Of a stretch of DNA of 64,000 bases, positions 11,630-23,480 are shown one piece after another. The translations under genes and the position numbers were made by a program. The DNA is taken from positions 9,773,501 through 9,837,500 of the forward strand of contig CM065394.1 in assembly GCA_033060915.1 (NCBI GenBank), read 5' to 3'. This DNA comes from Euryodendron excelsum. Its lineage: Eukaryota > Streptophyta > Magnoliopsida > Ericales > Pentaphylacaceae. Under the pieces are notes generated by a model. It searched no databases, was not told the DNA's origin, and was given only the letters and a program-made list of their open reading frames with translations. Position 1 is the stretch's first letter, and each line of letters opens with the position of its first letter.

Positions 11630-11648
11630 GTCCTCAGTGGAGTCATCA
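11630..11648 (-). other. Primer-binding site of A1 (decayed)
   Basis: The minus strand reads TGATGACTCCACTGAGGAC, two bases inside the LTR. The intact form in A2 is TGGCGACTCCACTGGGGAC. All differences are G-to-A or C-to-T changes. It begins TGG-like, complementary to a tRNA CCA end; from memory Ogre elements use tRNA-Arg. Confidence 0.82.
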
Positions 11649-11650
11649 GT

Positions 11651-14600
11651 TGTCGCGCCCAGATTTTTTGAACTCGAGGAATACACACACAAGCGGAAAA
11701 AGTATTATACTTTCTCATTAGAACTCATCCTCCTAGAAGAATGAGTGTGGCTAGGTTTGAATTGAAAATTGATTTAATAAAGGGCTTTTGGAAAACAATT
11801 TAGAGTCGCCACCTAACTTGATTAAGGTGAGTTAGGTCACCTAAAACTATGCACAATCGGAAGATCACACTTAGGGTTTTCGAAAAAACAATTTTGAAAA
11901 CTTCCTCAAGAGAGAGTTTTTAAGAAAATAGGTTGTTTGGCAACCTTTGGAAATATTATGCCTTTTTTTTAAAATAACTCCATTTTGGTCTTTGAAAACA
12001 ATGATCTAAGTTTGGAGGTTAGTTACGTGTAGGGAAGACGCACTAAGCTATCACCCTACTCCGCCATTGTGGTACCTATATGTCTATCCACCTTAAGTTC
12101 ACCCATTAGAGTCTTTGATTAATAAATGTTCAATACTATCCACTTTGAAAAGAAATTTTAGAAAGAAATTGATATGATGCATGATATGCAAGTGCAAGAA
12201 TAAAACTTTGATTTTGAAAATAGATTTGAAACGAACTTGATTTGATTTGAAATAAAGATTTGAAAATAGAGATTTGAAAATAGATTTTTAGAATTGGAAG
12301 TTTGAAAATAGTTATGCAATTGAAAGTTTGAAAAAGGTTGGCGAATTGAAAATTTGAAAAAAGTTATGACCGCACCCAGGAGGGTTGTCTACGTATCTTT
12401 TTCGAGGAATCAGATCAGTCGTAGTTCGGACAAGAGTCTGATAGAAAACAGAAGGTTTGATTTGAAAAAGAGATTTTGATTTGAAAAATGGTTTGATTTG
12501 AACTTAGAAGAAGATTTGAAATTAGAATTCGTAATTGAAAGATTGGATTTTGATTTGGAAAGATAGAACTTAGAAGAAGAACTTGAATTTAAGAAAAATT
12601 TAATTGGAAAGTTTGATTTAGAAAACATGGAGAGTTGGAGTCTAAGAAAGATTGAATTTTAGAAATCTCAGATTTAAGAAAGTTTCAAAATAAAAAAGTT
12701 CCGTTTTAGGAAAGTTTCATTTTAGGAAAGATTTTGAATTAGGAAAGTTTAAAATAGGAAAGTTTTGAATTTAGAAAGCTTTTTAACTTAAGAAAGTTTC
12801 GAATCTAGAAAGTTTTGACTTTAGAAAGTTTTGGATTTAGAAAGCTTAGAATTTTAGAAGGAAAATATTTGAAATTAGGAAAGGTTTGAATTTAAGAAAG
12901 ATTTGAAAACTTAAAATTTGGAAAGTTGAAATTTGGAAAGGTGTGGAATTAGGAAAGGTTAGAATTAGTAAAGATTTGGATTTCTATTTCCTAAGACAAA
13001 ATATTGGATTTTGTTTCTAAAAAAGAAATGATTTGATTTTGTTTCCCAAAACCGAAGGGTTAGATCTAGTTTCCTAAATGGGGAGATTAGATTTGGTTTC
13101 CTAAAGGGAAGATTGGATTTGGTTTCTTAAATGGAAGATTGGATTTGACATGGAATTGGAAGGTGAAATTTTAGAAATCCTAGATTTGAAAGTCTATGAT
13201 TTGATGTAGAAAATAAGTTTTGGAAATTGATGTTTTTGATATAAAAAAAAGGTTTTGGAGACTTAGGTTTTAAGGCAAGATTGAAAATTATGTTTAAGGA
13301 AAGAAAACTAGGGTTTCCTAATCATTAGCTCTAGGGCTTAACTTGGACTCCAAGAAAAGAGATTTTTGGAAAGTAGAAGTTTAGAGAGAGTTTCTATGAA
13401 GGAAAAGTTTTGAAAGGAATGCTTTTTAGGAAAGGGATTGTTGAATAGAGTTTTTGGGAAAGAGACTTAAGAAGCATTTTCAAAAAGTGAATTTTGAAGA
13501 GAGCTTTTTGGAAAGGAGTTTAAAAAGAAGTTTTGGAAAATAGATTTTTTGAAGGGAGTTTTTAGAATGCAATTTTTAGAATGCTACTTTGAAAAAGAGA
13601 TTGGAGAGAGTTTTTAGGAAAAGAGATTTTAGAAAGTGAGTTTAAAAAGAGATTTTGGAGAGGATTTGAATGTGGACTTTTACAAGCCTCTAAAAATATC
13701 TCACTTTCCTAAAACGATTAGAACCATTCTAAGAAGATTATAAGAAGATTAGAACCATTCTATGATTGTCGTTTGGAAAACAACAAGGATTTGAAAATAT
13801 GGACCATAACTTTAAATGTATTACTTTCCTAAAGTAATCCTAACCAAGGGAAGGCTAGAATCACCTTAGGATTGTGATTTCGAAAATAAGTTTGAAAAAT
13901 AAAACTTAATGCGAGTTTTGAAAAAAGTTTTGATGTAAGTTTTGAAAACAGGTTTGAAAATGAATTCTAGAGAGATGCATGACCATGATATGCACAATAC
14001 AAGTTTGGGGGTCATGAACATACAAGGTTAAAGGTTTCACTACATAATCAAGGGGGCCGAACCCACATGGTCTCCAGTTAGACTAAATGAAAGCCCCTGA
14101 CATGGTGACCTTCAATGGCCTAATCCTACACATGGACCGGGGAGTCCCTTGTTTCAAGCATGCAAGAAAGAGGGGGTAGAAGATGAGAGATTAAAATAGA
14201 AGAAAATCCAAGTGAATTAGGAGAGAGAAGAGAGATGGGAGAATTGCGTAAACATAAATAGGAAGCCTACCTTATGTTTTCTTTTATTTATTTTGTTATG
14301 CTCGCTTTCTTTGCTTCAATCTTTGCTTTGCTTTGCATCGGTCTTTGAGAGTTTGCCTTGATCTTCCGGAGTTTCAAAGTTGCAGCACTTCAAGTCTTCA
14401 ATGGAGGCTTTGGAGGCTAGTATATGAGTGTATAAGGGTGTATGAGAGTGTATGAGAGTGTATGTATATTAGGGTTTTGTGTATGGGGGCTCGGGTTTGG
14501 AAAACCTAAAGAAGACTAGGGTTTGGAGAGACTACCAGCTCTGTGTATCGAAGAATAGGATTTTTTGGACTAATTTTGTGGACCCTTTTCACGCTGGAGG

Positions 14601-16160
14601 AGGCTCTATATTTATAGATAGAGGATTGACTTGGCACCTGTTGCAGTGGCGCCAGGACAAATTTTGGCTTGTAGTGGCGCCGACCACTTAGGAAAGTTTT
14701 TAAGGTCGCCAAGCAACATATCTTCAAAAGATTTGGGCACCTGTTCTAGAGACTACCATGCAATTTTTAGCCTAACTTCACTAGGAGTGACTTCGGAAGG
14801 TCTGAGAATGATTTAGAGGGCCGAGAGTGGCTCGGAGGGCCGGAAAGGGACAAAAATCCTTAGAAAAATGTCTCGAGGGTATTAGACTTGAAAAATGATG
14901 ACGAGATTTGTTGGAAGGGTTGACCAGGCCACGAGGGGCCAAACAGTTAATCAGGTCGGAAAGCTATCGGGATGGACACGGAATGTCCCAGAAGAGGACT
15001 CGAGGTTTGGCAATATTACTTAAAATGTACCAGGAGGTTACCAATTTGACATCCAGAGCCGGTGTGGTTAGGAAAGGAGACCGGCCCACTAGAGGCAAAA
15101 TGGTCATTTTGCATCAAGTTTGCCGGAACTACCTCAGAATAACCTAGAGATGTATCGGAAGGCCGGGGATACTATCAGAAACATCCCCGGGAGGTTACTG
15201 GTTTGATACCCAGAACTGGTGTGGTTCCCGAGGCGCTCGGATGCCTAAGGGCAAAATGGTCATCTTAACCGAAAGGTCTCGAAATTAGCCCAAAACCGAC
15301 TAAAAGGCACCTATTCATGCCGGATTGTCTTTAGACAATCTTGGATGGGTGGACTTACCGTTCTGAGAACTTAGGTACTTTCTCAAGAAACGTGCCAAAA
15401 AATGGCCCTAGGGGCAATTTGGTCATTTTTCACCAGAATGGGCTAGCAGGCACTGGTGTTGACCTAGGTTTTGAGTGTTTCTCCCACTTTGATAGCGGTC
15501 CCGTGCCATAGGGGTTTGTTTGGCAATTCCCTATATCGACCTGTTTACGAGTGTTTTCGCCACTCTAACGGTTGCGATGTTTATGAGTACTTCCGTCACT
15601 CTAACTGGTCGTGATCATTCTAGAGACTGCTTAATCTCGAGAAGCTGCTAGGTGGACTTATCACCTGAGGAATCAAATTTCTCAAAAGGCGTGCCGAAAT
15701 AGACATTTTTTCATTGGCTGGCTAGCAGGCGCCAAAAGTGGACCATTCTACCATCTCGGGGACTTGGAGTCTCGTCCTGGTCGACAGGTTTGACGGGACT
15801 AACTATTCCAAAGATTTTTCTCAAAAAACTTGTCAAATTGGATGGTCTTACCACATTGAGAAATCAACTTTCTCAAAAGGTGTGCCGGATTTAATTGAAA
15901 TTGGACTTGAAATTGGATTTGAGATTAAAATAGGGACTTACTGTCTTCAAAAGGACATGCCCATTGGAATTGGACCGAATAATGCCCCCAAGTGCATTTT
16001 GGTTATTTTGGCTCTATTTGGGCCCGACGGGCCCGTAAAGCGATGGATTAACTGATTTAAGTTTGGAAAATTGATTTAAATTGGAATATGCCTGCATTAA
16101 CTTGGACTCAAGTCTGGATGGACTGGAGACTGCCGAACGGGCAAAAATGGGGTGCTTATA
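11651..16160 (-). mobile_element. 5' LTR of A1 (LTR-A, 4.5 kb)
   Basis: Bounded by TGTCGCGCCC at the low end, next to the PBS, and GGTGCTTATA at the high end, next to LTR-B. The TATA box is at 14606-14617 on the minus strand, with telobox-like CTAGGGTTT repeats at 14470-14530 and a palindrome remnant GGCGCC at 14640-14690. An AATAAA lies at about 14288. The conserved core box is at 12368-12440 and the purine-rich tract at 12440-13690. The U3 part holds one or two diverged copies of the 'ACCGGTTTGATACCCAGAGC' type unit and one degenerate CTCGAG-type unit. The terminal CA has become TA. Confidence 0.92.
14606..14617 (-). promoter_or_regulatory. LTR TATA box of A1
   Basis: Minus strand TATAAATATAG at the same relative site as in the other LTR-A copies. 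Confidence 0.72.
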
Positions 16161-17280
16161 GTGAGATTTCTAGAAGTCTCTAATTTATGCATTTCTCAAG
16201 TTGTTTGATGGTGCGTTATAACAAAGGAATCAGAAGAAAAGACAACCCTAGCAGAGCATCTGTGAGATGCTCCACAGGGACTTTCATTGAGTCAGGAGTG
16301 TTTAAAGTTGTGAGATTTACCTTAGGTTGAACAGGGGTGTATAATGAGACCTGCCATTTGATACCTAGAGCTAGTGTAATTTTTGGGCGTATTCGGGTTG
16401 CCAGGGGTAAACCTGTCATTTCAACTAGGATTGGTTGAAAAAGGTCATAATGGGTTAGAGTGCCATATTAAGTGTGCTAGACTGTTCAAGGATGGTCCTG
16501 AAAGAGTTTTTCAGTATTTGGTGGGATTAGTACTGTGTTGGGGTGTCTAGGGGCAAAACAATCATTTTAACTAGAGTTGACCAGAATGGGACTAGAATTA
16601 GACAAGATAGCTCGTTGAGCATGCCAAACTATTTAAGATCACTTTAGGAAGGTGGACTTACCGCCTTGAGGGATTTTAAACTTTCTCAAGACGTGCCTGG
16701 AGGCCCAAAGGGCAGGTTTGGTCATTTTTCATCGAGTCGAGCTAGCAGGCGCCGGTTTTGACCTAGGTGTTGGTTCCCTAGACCGTTGGGTCTAGGAAAG
16801 TTACCTGTGCGGTGTTGGTCCCTGAGACCGCTTGGTCTCAGAAAGCTACCTGTAGGGTGGTGTTGGTTTCTTAGAATACCTAATCTCAGAAAGCTACCTA
16901 TGAGGGTGGTGTTGGTCCTTAAAAATACCTGGTCTTAGAGAACTACCAAATGACAGACATTCTACATTGGCGGGCTAACAGGTGCCAGGAGTGAACCGTC
17001 TAGAATTTGATAAGGTGTTGGTCTCCAAGATCGCCCAATTTTGGGAAGCTACCTGAATGGCGTTGGTTCCCGAAACTATCCGGTCTCAGAAAACTGCTTG
17101 GAATGCCTAGGGGCAATATGGTATTTTCAACTTCAATTGGGCCTTATGGGTCAAAGAAGTGACCAGTTGACTGGATTGGAGTTTGAAAGAGCCGTCTTGG
17201 GCTCGTATGTGCTACAATGTTTAAAAACGAGATCCAGTCGGGCTAAAGAATGTCGAGCAGGCAAAAATAGGGTGCTTATA
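16161..17280 (-). mobile_element. 3' LTR-B of B1, U3 part only
   Basis: This 1.1-kb block aligns with 54557-54742 plus 59175-60080 of the second LTR-B. It contains the GCATTTCTCAAGT unit with an AGCATCTGTGAGATGCT palindrome (16254-16270) and several units of the type GTTGGTCCCTGAGACCG...CTACCTG at 16770-17080. It ends GGTGCTTATA next to a PPT. The low-coordinate part of the LTR lies left of A1, outside the window. Confidence 0.82.
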
Positions 17281-17300
17281 ATTGCCTCTCTTTTTCTGTC
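17281..17300 (-). other. Polypurine tract of B1
   Basis: Minus strand GACAGAAAAAGAGAGGCAAT directly before the LTR start (element sense). It matches the PPTs at 23463-23480 and 62558-62577 in position and sequence; it primes plus-strand DNA synthesis. Confidence 0.82.
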
Positions 17301-18141
17301 TATGGTTGTCGAAGACAGAAAAATAATAAGGTAAGAATCCCTTTTTGGTCGTGCGACGAATGAAAGGATGGTGTCTTGGAAGGTTTTAGACTACTGGTGA
17401 GTCGTTTGTTTGGAAAACTTTGAATTTCGAAAACTCTTTGTTCTTTCGAAATTTTGTTCAAGGCCTGGGTTTTGAAATTGCCGATTTGATGAAGTTCGAC
17501 CCGTGACACTTGGTTTTTTGCAAATAAAAATTTTTGAAAACTTGATTTTTGGCTTTTGAAACCCCTAAAAATGACTTTTGGCACTTGAAGCATTGAAAAC
17601 TATTTTTGGCGGGAAGTTGAAGGGTCTGCCACATGTAGCACATGCACCTGGTCAAAAAGTACCCTGCACATGCGCCAGTTGGATTTTCCTTCTGGCACAT
17701 CTGCTACACCAGGCCATGGGTTTTAAAAACAGAGCCGCTTCACACATTGCTTACAGGTTTTGGACTTTGGAGTCGATTGGAGAACCTGGGCATGGGGGTT
17801 TCAAGAGATTTAGGTTCGGTCTTACTAGGAAAGTGTCAAGGGAAGTCAGGTGCTTGCCGGGAGTTGATATTGTCACTGGATTCTCGTCAGAAAGCTTGAT
17901 TTTCACTAGAAACCAAAGGTTGGTGTTTTTTGGAATTTTGGTGATTTGTTGAATATGTATGCATTTTTCATGTATGATTAGTGTAAATCTATGCTTTAGG
18001 ATGTTTAGAACACAATGGGTGGATCACTTTTGTGATTTGATGATGATTTTGCTTCTTTATGTAAAAGGGTTTCCTGCAGGGTTGAGAAAATTGCCTCTAT
18101 AGGCTCGGGTTTTGCATGCTTGTGCTTGATTTTTGTACCGG
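17301..18141 (+). other. 3' region of B1: putative promoter and leader of its antisense gene
   Basis: No long protein-coding frame. On the plus strand, CACATGTAGCACATGC and TGCACATGCGCCAG palindromes (17628-17690) resemble those upstream of the LTR-B TATA box. A TTTTAAAAACAGAGCC segment (17721-17736) then resembles the TATA-CAGAGCC context of LTR-A. At 17911-17924 AACCAAAG|GTTGGT aligns with the AAAAG|GTAAGT donor of A2 at 23928. A2 is inserted 220 bp further on. Promoter and donor are inferred from this alignment. Confidence 0.55.
18137..18141. repeat. Left target-site duplication ACCGG of A2
   Basis: ACCGG precedes TGTGTCGCCC and is repeated at 33615-33619 after the other LTR. Confidence 0.87.
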
Positions 18142-21100
18142 TGTGTCGCCCAGATTTTTCACACTCGAGGAATACACACACAAGCAAGAAAAATGTTGTA
18201 CTCTCTCATTAGAACTCTCCCTCCTAGAAGAATAAGTGCGACTAAGTTTGAATTAAAAATAGATTTGAATAAAGGGCTTTTAGAAAAGATTTGGAGTCGC
18301 CACCTAACTTGATTAAGGTGAGTTAGGTCACCTAAAAACTAAGAATAATCCGAAAACTACACTTAGGGTTTTTGGAAAACGATTTTGAAAATATCTTCTC
18401 AAGAGAGGGTTTTTTAGGAAAACAGATTGTTTAGCAACCTTTAGAAAACACGTAAGCCCTTTTTTTGAAAGTAACTCCGTTTTGGTCTTTGAAATCGGTA
18501 ATCTAAGTTTGGAGGTTGGTTACATGTAAGGAAGACGCACTAAGCCATCACCCTACCCCGCCCTTTCGGTACCTACATGTCAATCTACCCTAGATTCACC
18601 AATGAGAGTTTTTAACTAACTAATATTCAATCCTATCCACTTTATAAAACAATGTTTAAAAAAAAACATGATGCATGATATGCAAGTGCAAGAAAGTGAG
18701 TTGATTTGGAAATAGATTTGAAAAGAAGATTTGATTTGATTTAAAAAGAGATTTGAAAGGATAGATTTGAAATTGGAAAGTTTTAAAAATTAGAGATTTG
18801 GAAATAGAAATTTGAAATTGGAAGTTTGAAAATAGATTGGAGATTTGAAAAGATTATGGAATTTGAGATTTGGAAAGTGTGGAGACCGCACCCATGAGGG
18901 TTGCCTATGTATCCCTTTGGAGGAATCAGGTCAGTCATAGTTCGGATAAGAGTCCGATGGAAGATAGAAGATTGGATTTGAAAAATGAGTTGAATTGGAA
19001 TTTGGATTTGATTTGAATTTAGAATAAAGAATTGGAATTTGGAATTTGGAATTTGGAATTTTTGAATTGAAAAAATTGGACTTGACTTGGAAAGATTTTA
19101 GAAAAGAATTGACTTGAATATTGGACTTGGAAGATTAGGAAACTTAGAATTAGGAAAGATGTTGATTTAGGAAAATTTTGAATTAAGAAAGTTTTATTTT
19201 AAGAAAGGTTTTGAAAGAGGAAAATGTTGAATTTAGAAATGTTTTGAATTAAGAAAAGTTTAGTTTAAGAAAGGTTTAGAATTTGAAAAGTTTCAACTTA
19301 AGAAAGTTTTGAATTTGGAAAGCTTAGAATTTTAGAAAGATTTTAAATTAGGAAAGATTTGAATTTAGAAAGCTTTAGAATTTTTGGAAGATTCAAAGTT
19401 TGAATTTTAGAAAGATTTGAAAATCTAGATTTGGGAGTTAAAGTTTGAAAATGATGTGGAATTAAGAATGTTAGAATGAGGAAAAGTTTAGACTTTGAAA
19501 GATTTGAAGTTTAGGAAAATTGCAGAACTTAGAAAATTTTAGAGTTTGAAAATTTCGAATTTAAAAAGTTTTAGAGTTTGAGTTTTAGAAAATCTTGAGA
19601 TTAGGAAAGGTTGAGTTTAGGAAAAATTCGAAAACTTGGATTTGGAAAGTTAAAATTTGGAAAGGGGAAGAATTAGGAAATGGTTGAATTAGGAAAGATG
19701 TGGAAGTTAAGTTTTAAAATTTAGAAAAGATCTTTATGTTTATGTTTTGAAAATTTAAGATTTAGGAAATGAGAAGATTAGGAAGGATTTGAATTAGGAA
19801 ATATTTAGACTAGGAAGGGTTAAGATTCCTATTTCCTAAAACAAGGGATTGGATTTTGTTTCTGAAAGGGAAGATTTGATTTTGTTTTCAAAAACAGAGA
19901 ATTGGATCTAGTTTCCTAAACGGGAAGATTGGATTTGGCTTTCTAAAAGGAAGATTTGATTTGACAAGGATTTAAAAAGGGAGGTTTTAGAAACCCTAGA
20001 TTTGGAAGACTATTGTTTTAACGTAGAAAATAGGTTTTGGAAATATGTAGAATTTGGATGTGAAAAGGGAGAATTTGGAAACCTAGATTTTAAGGCAAGT
20101 TTGAAAACCAAGTTTTTGGAAAGAAAACTAGGGTCTCCTAATTGTGGGTTCTAGGGCTTGATTTGGGTATCAAAAAAAGGGACTTTTGGAAAGTGCGTTT
20201 TCGGAAACGAGGATTTTTAGAAGGGAAAAACCTAGAGAGGAGTTTTAGAAAGTGAATTTGAAGATAGAGTTTTTGAAAAGAGATTTTTAAAAAGGAATTT
20301 TTTGGAAAGTGTGTTTTTGGAAACGAATTTTTAGAAGGAAAATCCTAAAGGGGAGTTTCTAGAAGGAAGATTTTGGGAAGAGAGTTTTTAGAGAGATTTT
20401 TGGTAGAAGATTGTTGGAGAGAGTTTTTAGAAAGATTTTTAGGGAGCGTTTTTAGAAAGTGGATTTTGGGGAGATGATTTTGGAAAGGAGTTGAAAAAGG
20501 GAGTTTTAAAAAATAGATTTTTTGAGGGAGTTTTTGAAAACAACTTTGGAAAGAAGAGTTTTAGGAAAGTAAGGGAAAAGAGATTTTTAAAAAAAGAGAC
20601 TTTCGAAAAGAGAGCTTTTAGAAGGTATAAAAATGTCTCACTTTCCTAAAGCGATTCTAACCATAAGAAGACTAGAACCACTTTAGGAAAGTGGTTTTGA
20701 AAATATAGACCATATTGGTCTTCTTTAAATGTAACACTTTCCTAAAGCAACCCTAGCCATGGAAAGGTTTGGAAGATGCAAGATCATGATATGCACAATG
20801 CAAGTTTGGGGTTGTGAACATACAAGGTTAAGGCTTCACCAAATAATCAAGGGGGCCGAACCCACGTGGTCTCCGGTTAGCCTAAAGGAAAGCCTCCGAC
20901 ACGGTGAACCTCCAATAGTCTAATCCTACACATGGACTGAGAGTCCCCTTGTTTCAAGCATGCAAAGAAAGGGAGGGAAAGAGATGGGAGATTAAAATAG
21001 AGAAAATCCAAGTGGGTTAGGAAAGAGAAGAGAGAGGGGGGAGTGCAAAAACGTAAACAAAAGCCTACCTTGTGCCTTGTTTATTTTGTGTGTCTTGCTT

Positions 21101-21381
21101 TCTTTGGTCTTCACTTTACTTCAGTCTCGATCTTCGAGCGCTCGTCTTCGGTCTTCAAATCTTCTTAATTGCAGCAATTCAAATCTTCAATGGAGGGTTG
21201 GAGGCTAGTGTATAAGTGTATAGGGTGTGTATGAGTGTATATGAGGTTTAGGGTTTGTGTATGGTGGCTAGGGTTTGAAAAACCTAGGGAGGCTAGGGTT
21301 TTGGGAGTGTTCGAGCTCTGTATATCGAATAATGGTGTTGTCAAACTGAGTTTGCGGACCTCCTTCACGCTGGAAGAGGCT

Positions 21382-21393
21382 CTGTATTTATAG
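21382..21393 (-). promoter_or_regulatory. LTR TATA box of A2 3' LTR
   Basis: Minus strand CTATAAATACAG, matching the intact plus-strand copy at 45945. Confidence 0.75.
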
Positions 21394-22777
21394 AGATGGG
21401 ATAGACCTAGCGCTTGTTGCAGTGGCGCCATGCCAATTTTCCTCTTGGCACCACTACTAATGACGCCATCTAGTTAGAAAAGTTTATAAATCAGCAAGCA
21501 ACTTATCTTTGACTAGATTTGGGCGCCTGTACTAGTGACTACCATGCAATTATTAGCCTGGCTTCACTAGGAGTGAATCTGGAAAGTCAGGTAATGATTT
21601 GAAGAGGCCGGGAATGACCCAGAAAGCCGAAAAAGAGCAAGAACACTTAAAATAGTGTCCCGGAGGTATTTAACTTGAAAAATGAGGACAAGATGTGTTG
21701 GAAGGGTTGACCGGGCCTTTAGGGGCAAAACGGTCAATCGGGCAGAAAAGCTACCAGGACGGACTCGGACTGTTCTGAAAGAAGACTCGAGATTTGGAAA
21801 CATTATTCAAAATGTTTCCAAAGGTTTTTGGTTTGATTCCTAGAGCTAGTGTGGTCGGAAAAGGTGACCGGCCCACCAGGAGCAAAACGGTCATTTCGCA
21901 CCGGGTTTGCCGAAACTGACTCGGAATGATCCGAAAGGATAAAGAAAGGTTGAGAATACTATAAAAGCATTCTCGGGAAGTTACCGGTTTGATACCTAGA
22001 GCCGGCATGGTCAGAAAAGGAGACCGGCCCACTAGGGGCAAAATCGTTATTTTGTACCGGGTTTGCCGAAATTGACTCGGAATGACCCGGAAAGGTAGAT
22101 GAAGGTTGAGAATACTATTAGAAGCAATCTCATAAGGTTACCGGTTTGATACTCAGAGCCGGTGTGGTTCCCTGGACGTTTGAATGCCTAGGGGCAAAAT
22201 GGTCATCTTGACCGAAAAGTCTCGGAATTGGCTCAAAACTGACTAGAAGGCATCTAATCATGCCAGATTGCTTTTTTAAAACAATCCTAGAAGGTTGGAC
22301 TTACCGTTCTGAAGACTCAGGTGTGTTCTCGAGAAACGTGTTGGAAAAGGCCCAATGGCCAGTTTGGTCATTTTTCACCGAAGTGGGCTAGCGGGCACCG
22401 GTGTTGACCTGGGTTTTGAGTGTTTCTGCCACTCTGACGGCGGTCGTGTGATACAAGGGTTTGTTGGCAATTCCGTTTATCGACCTATTTGTCAGTATTT
22501 CCGCTTCTCTGACGATTGCGATGTTTGCAAGTATTTTCGCTACTCAGACGGTTTGCGATCATTCCCGAGACTGCCTGATATCGGGAAGCTGCTAAAGGGA
22601 CTTAACGCCTGAGAAGTTAACTTTTCTCGGGAGGCATGCCTAAACGGCCATTTCTGCATTGGCGAGCTAGCAGGCGCCAAAGGTGAACCGTTCTACCATC
22701 TAGGGGACTTGGGGTCTCGTCCCGGTCGACAGGTTTAAAGGGACTTACCGTTTCGAAGAGATTTTCTTCAAAAAATG

Positions 22778-23265
22778 TGCTGAACCGTCTCAAGGAATAA
22801 ACTGTCTTGAGAGAGGGATTGAAATTGGAAAGGGGTCTTATCGTCTTCAAAAAGACGCGCCTGATTGGAGTAGATTTACCGTCTCGAGGAATCAATTGTC
22901 TCGAGAGAGGGATTGGAATTAGAAAGGGGTCTTATCGTCTTCGGAAAGATGCACCTGATTGGAGTAGATTTACCGTCTCGAGGAATCAATTATCTCAAGA
23001 GAGGGATTGAAATTGGAAAGGGGTCTTATCGTCTTCGAAATACGTGCCTGATTGGAGTAGATTTACCGTCTCGAGGAATCAACTGTCTCGAGAGAGGGAT
23101 TGGAATTGGAAAGGGCTCTTATCGTCTTTAGAAAGATGCGCCTGATTGGAGTAGATTTGCTGTCTCGAGGAATCAACTGTCTCGAAAGAGAGATTGGAAT
23201 TGGAATTGGACTTGGAAAGGAATTGGAAAGGGGTCTTACCGTCTTCGGAAAGACGTGCCTGATTC
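22778..23265. repeat. CTCGAG-type U3 tandem repeat, about 5 units
   Basis: Units of about 80-95 bp each carry two copies of GTCTCGAG about 18 bp apart (plus strand CCGTCTCGAGGAATCAACTG then TCTCGAGAGAGG), GGGTCTTATCGTC and a small hairpin GTCTTCGGAAAGAC. The same unit is present 3 times at 33131-33410, about 8 times at 44270-44870 and 11 times at 50030-50900. Confidence 0.88.
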
Positions 23266-23462
23266 AGAATATGGAAAGAATAATGCCCCTAAGGGCATTT
23301 TGGTCATTTTGCTTCTCTTTGAGCTCAGTGGGGCCTGCAAAACAATGAATTGATGGGATTAGACTTAGAGAGTTGATTTCGATTGGAATACATCCATATT
23401 GACTTGGGTACAAGTCTGGACAGAGTGTAGATTGCCGAGCGGTCAAAAATGGGGTGCTTATA

Positions 23463-23480
23463 GCTGCCCCTCTTTTTTTG
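23463..23480 (-). other. Polypurine tract of A2
   Basis: Minus strand CAAAAAAAGAGGGGCAGC abuts the 3' LTR start. The best preserved of three PPTs in the window. Confidence 0.88.

Larger units (their letters stand above)
1..16160 (-). mobile_element. Ogre/Tat-like Ty3/gypsy retrotransposon A1, 3' end beyond the window
   Basis: Read on the minus strand the order is 5' LTR (16160 to 11651), PBS, leader, gag/protease remains, G-patch, intron, RT, RNase H, second RNase H and integrase, running off the left edge before the 3' LTR. This order, the 4.5-kb LTR and the intron between protease and RT fit the Ogre branch of the Tat lineage. The body is interrupted by a solo LTR at 3330-8125. The right boundary is sharp: at 16161 the sequence becomes LTR-B and aligns without a gap with the LTR-B copy near 54557. 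Stops and frameshifts in every domain mean the element is dead. The left target-site duplication lies outside the window. Confidence 0.9.
18142..23462 (-). mobile_element. 3' LTR of A2 (LTR-A, 5.3 kb)
   Basis: Runs from TGTGTCGCCCAG to GGGTGCTTATA next to the PPT. It contains the core box at 18885-18962, a purine-rich tract 18960-20640, the box CATACAAGGTTAAGGCTTCA at 20818, AATAAA at 21080-21085 (minus) and TATA at 21382-21393 (minus). GGCGCC-like motifs lie at 21410-21470. The U3 has three tandem repeat classes: ACCGG-type units 21820-22200, short CCACTCTGACGG units 22420-22560 and CTCGAG units 22778-23265. It is the longest LTR in the window. Confidence 0.9.

Noticed and set aside
11651..16165. 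A1 5' LTR as a solo LTR with GTGAG duplication
   Set aside because: The low end is followed by a PBS and leader, not by GTGAG, so it is a 5' LTR; the shared GTGAG at 16161 is only its right flank.
17578..17952. 124-codon plus-strand frame near 17.6-17.9 kb
   Set aside because: No recognisable domain; it spans the palindromes and the donor-like site, and the homologous parts of A2 and A3 are not open in this frame.
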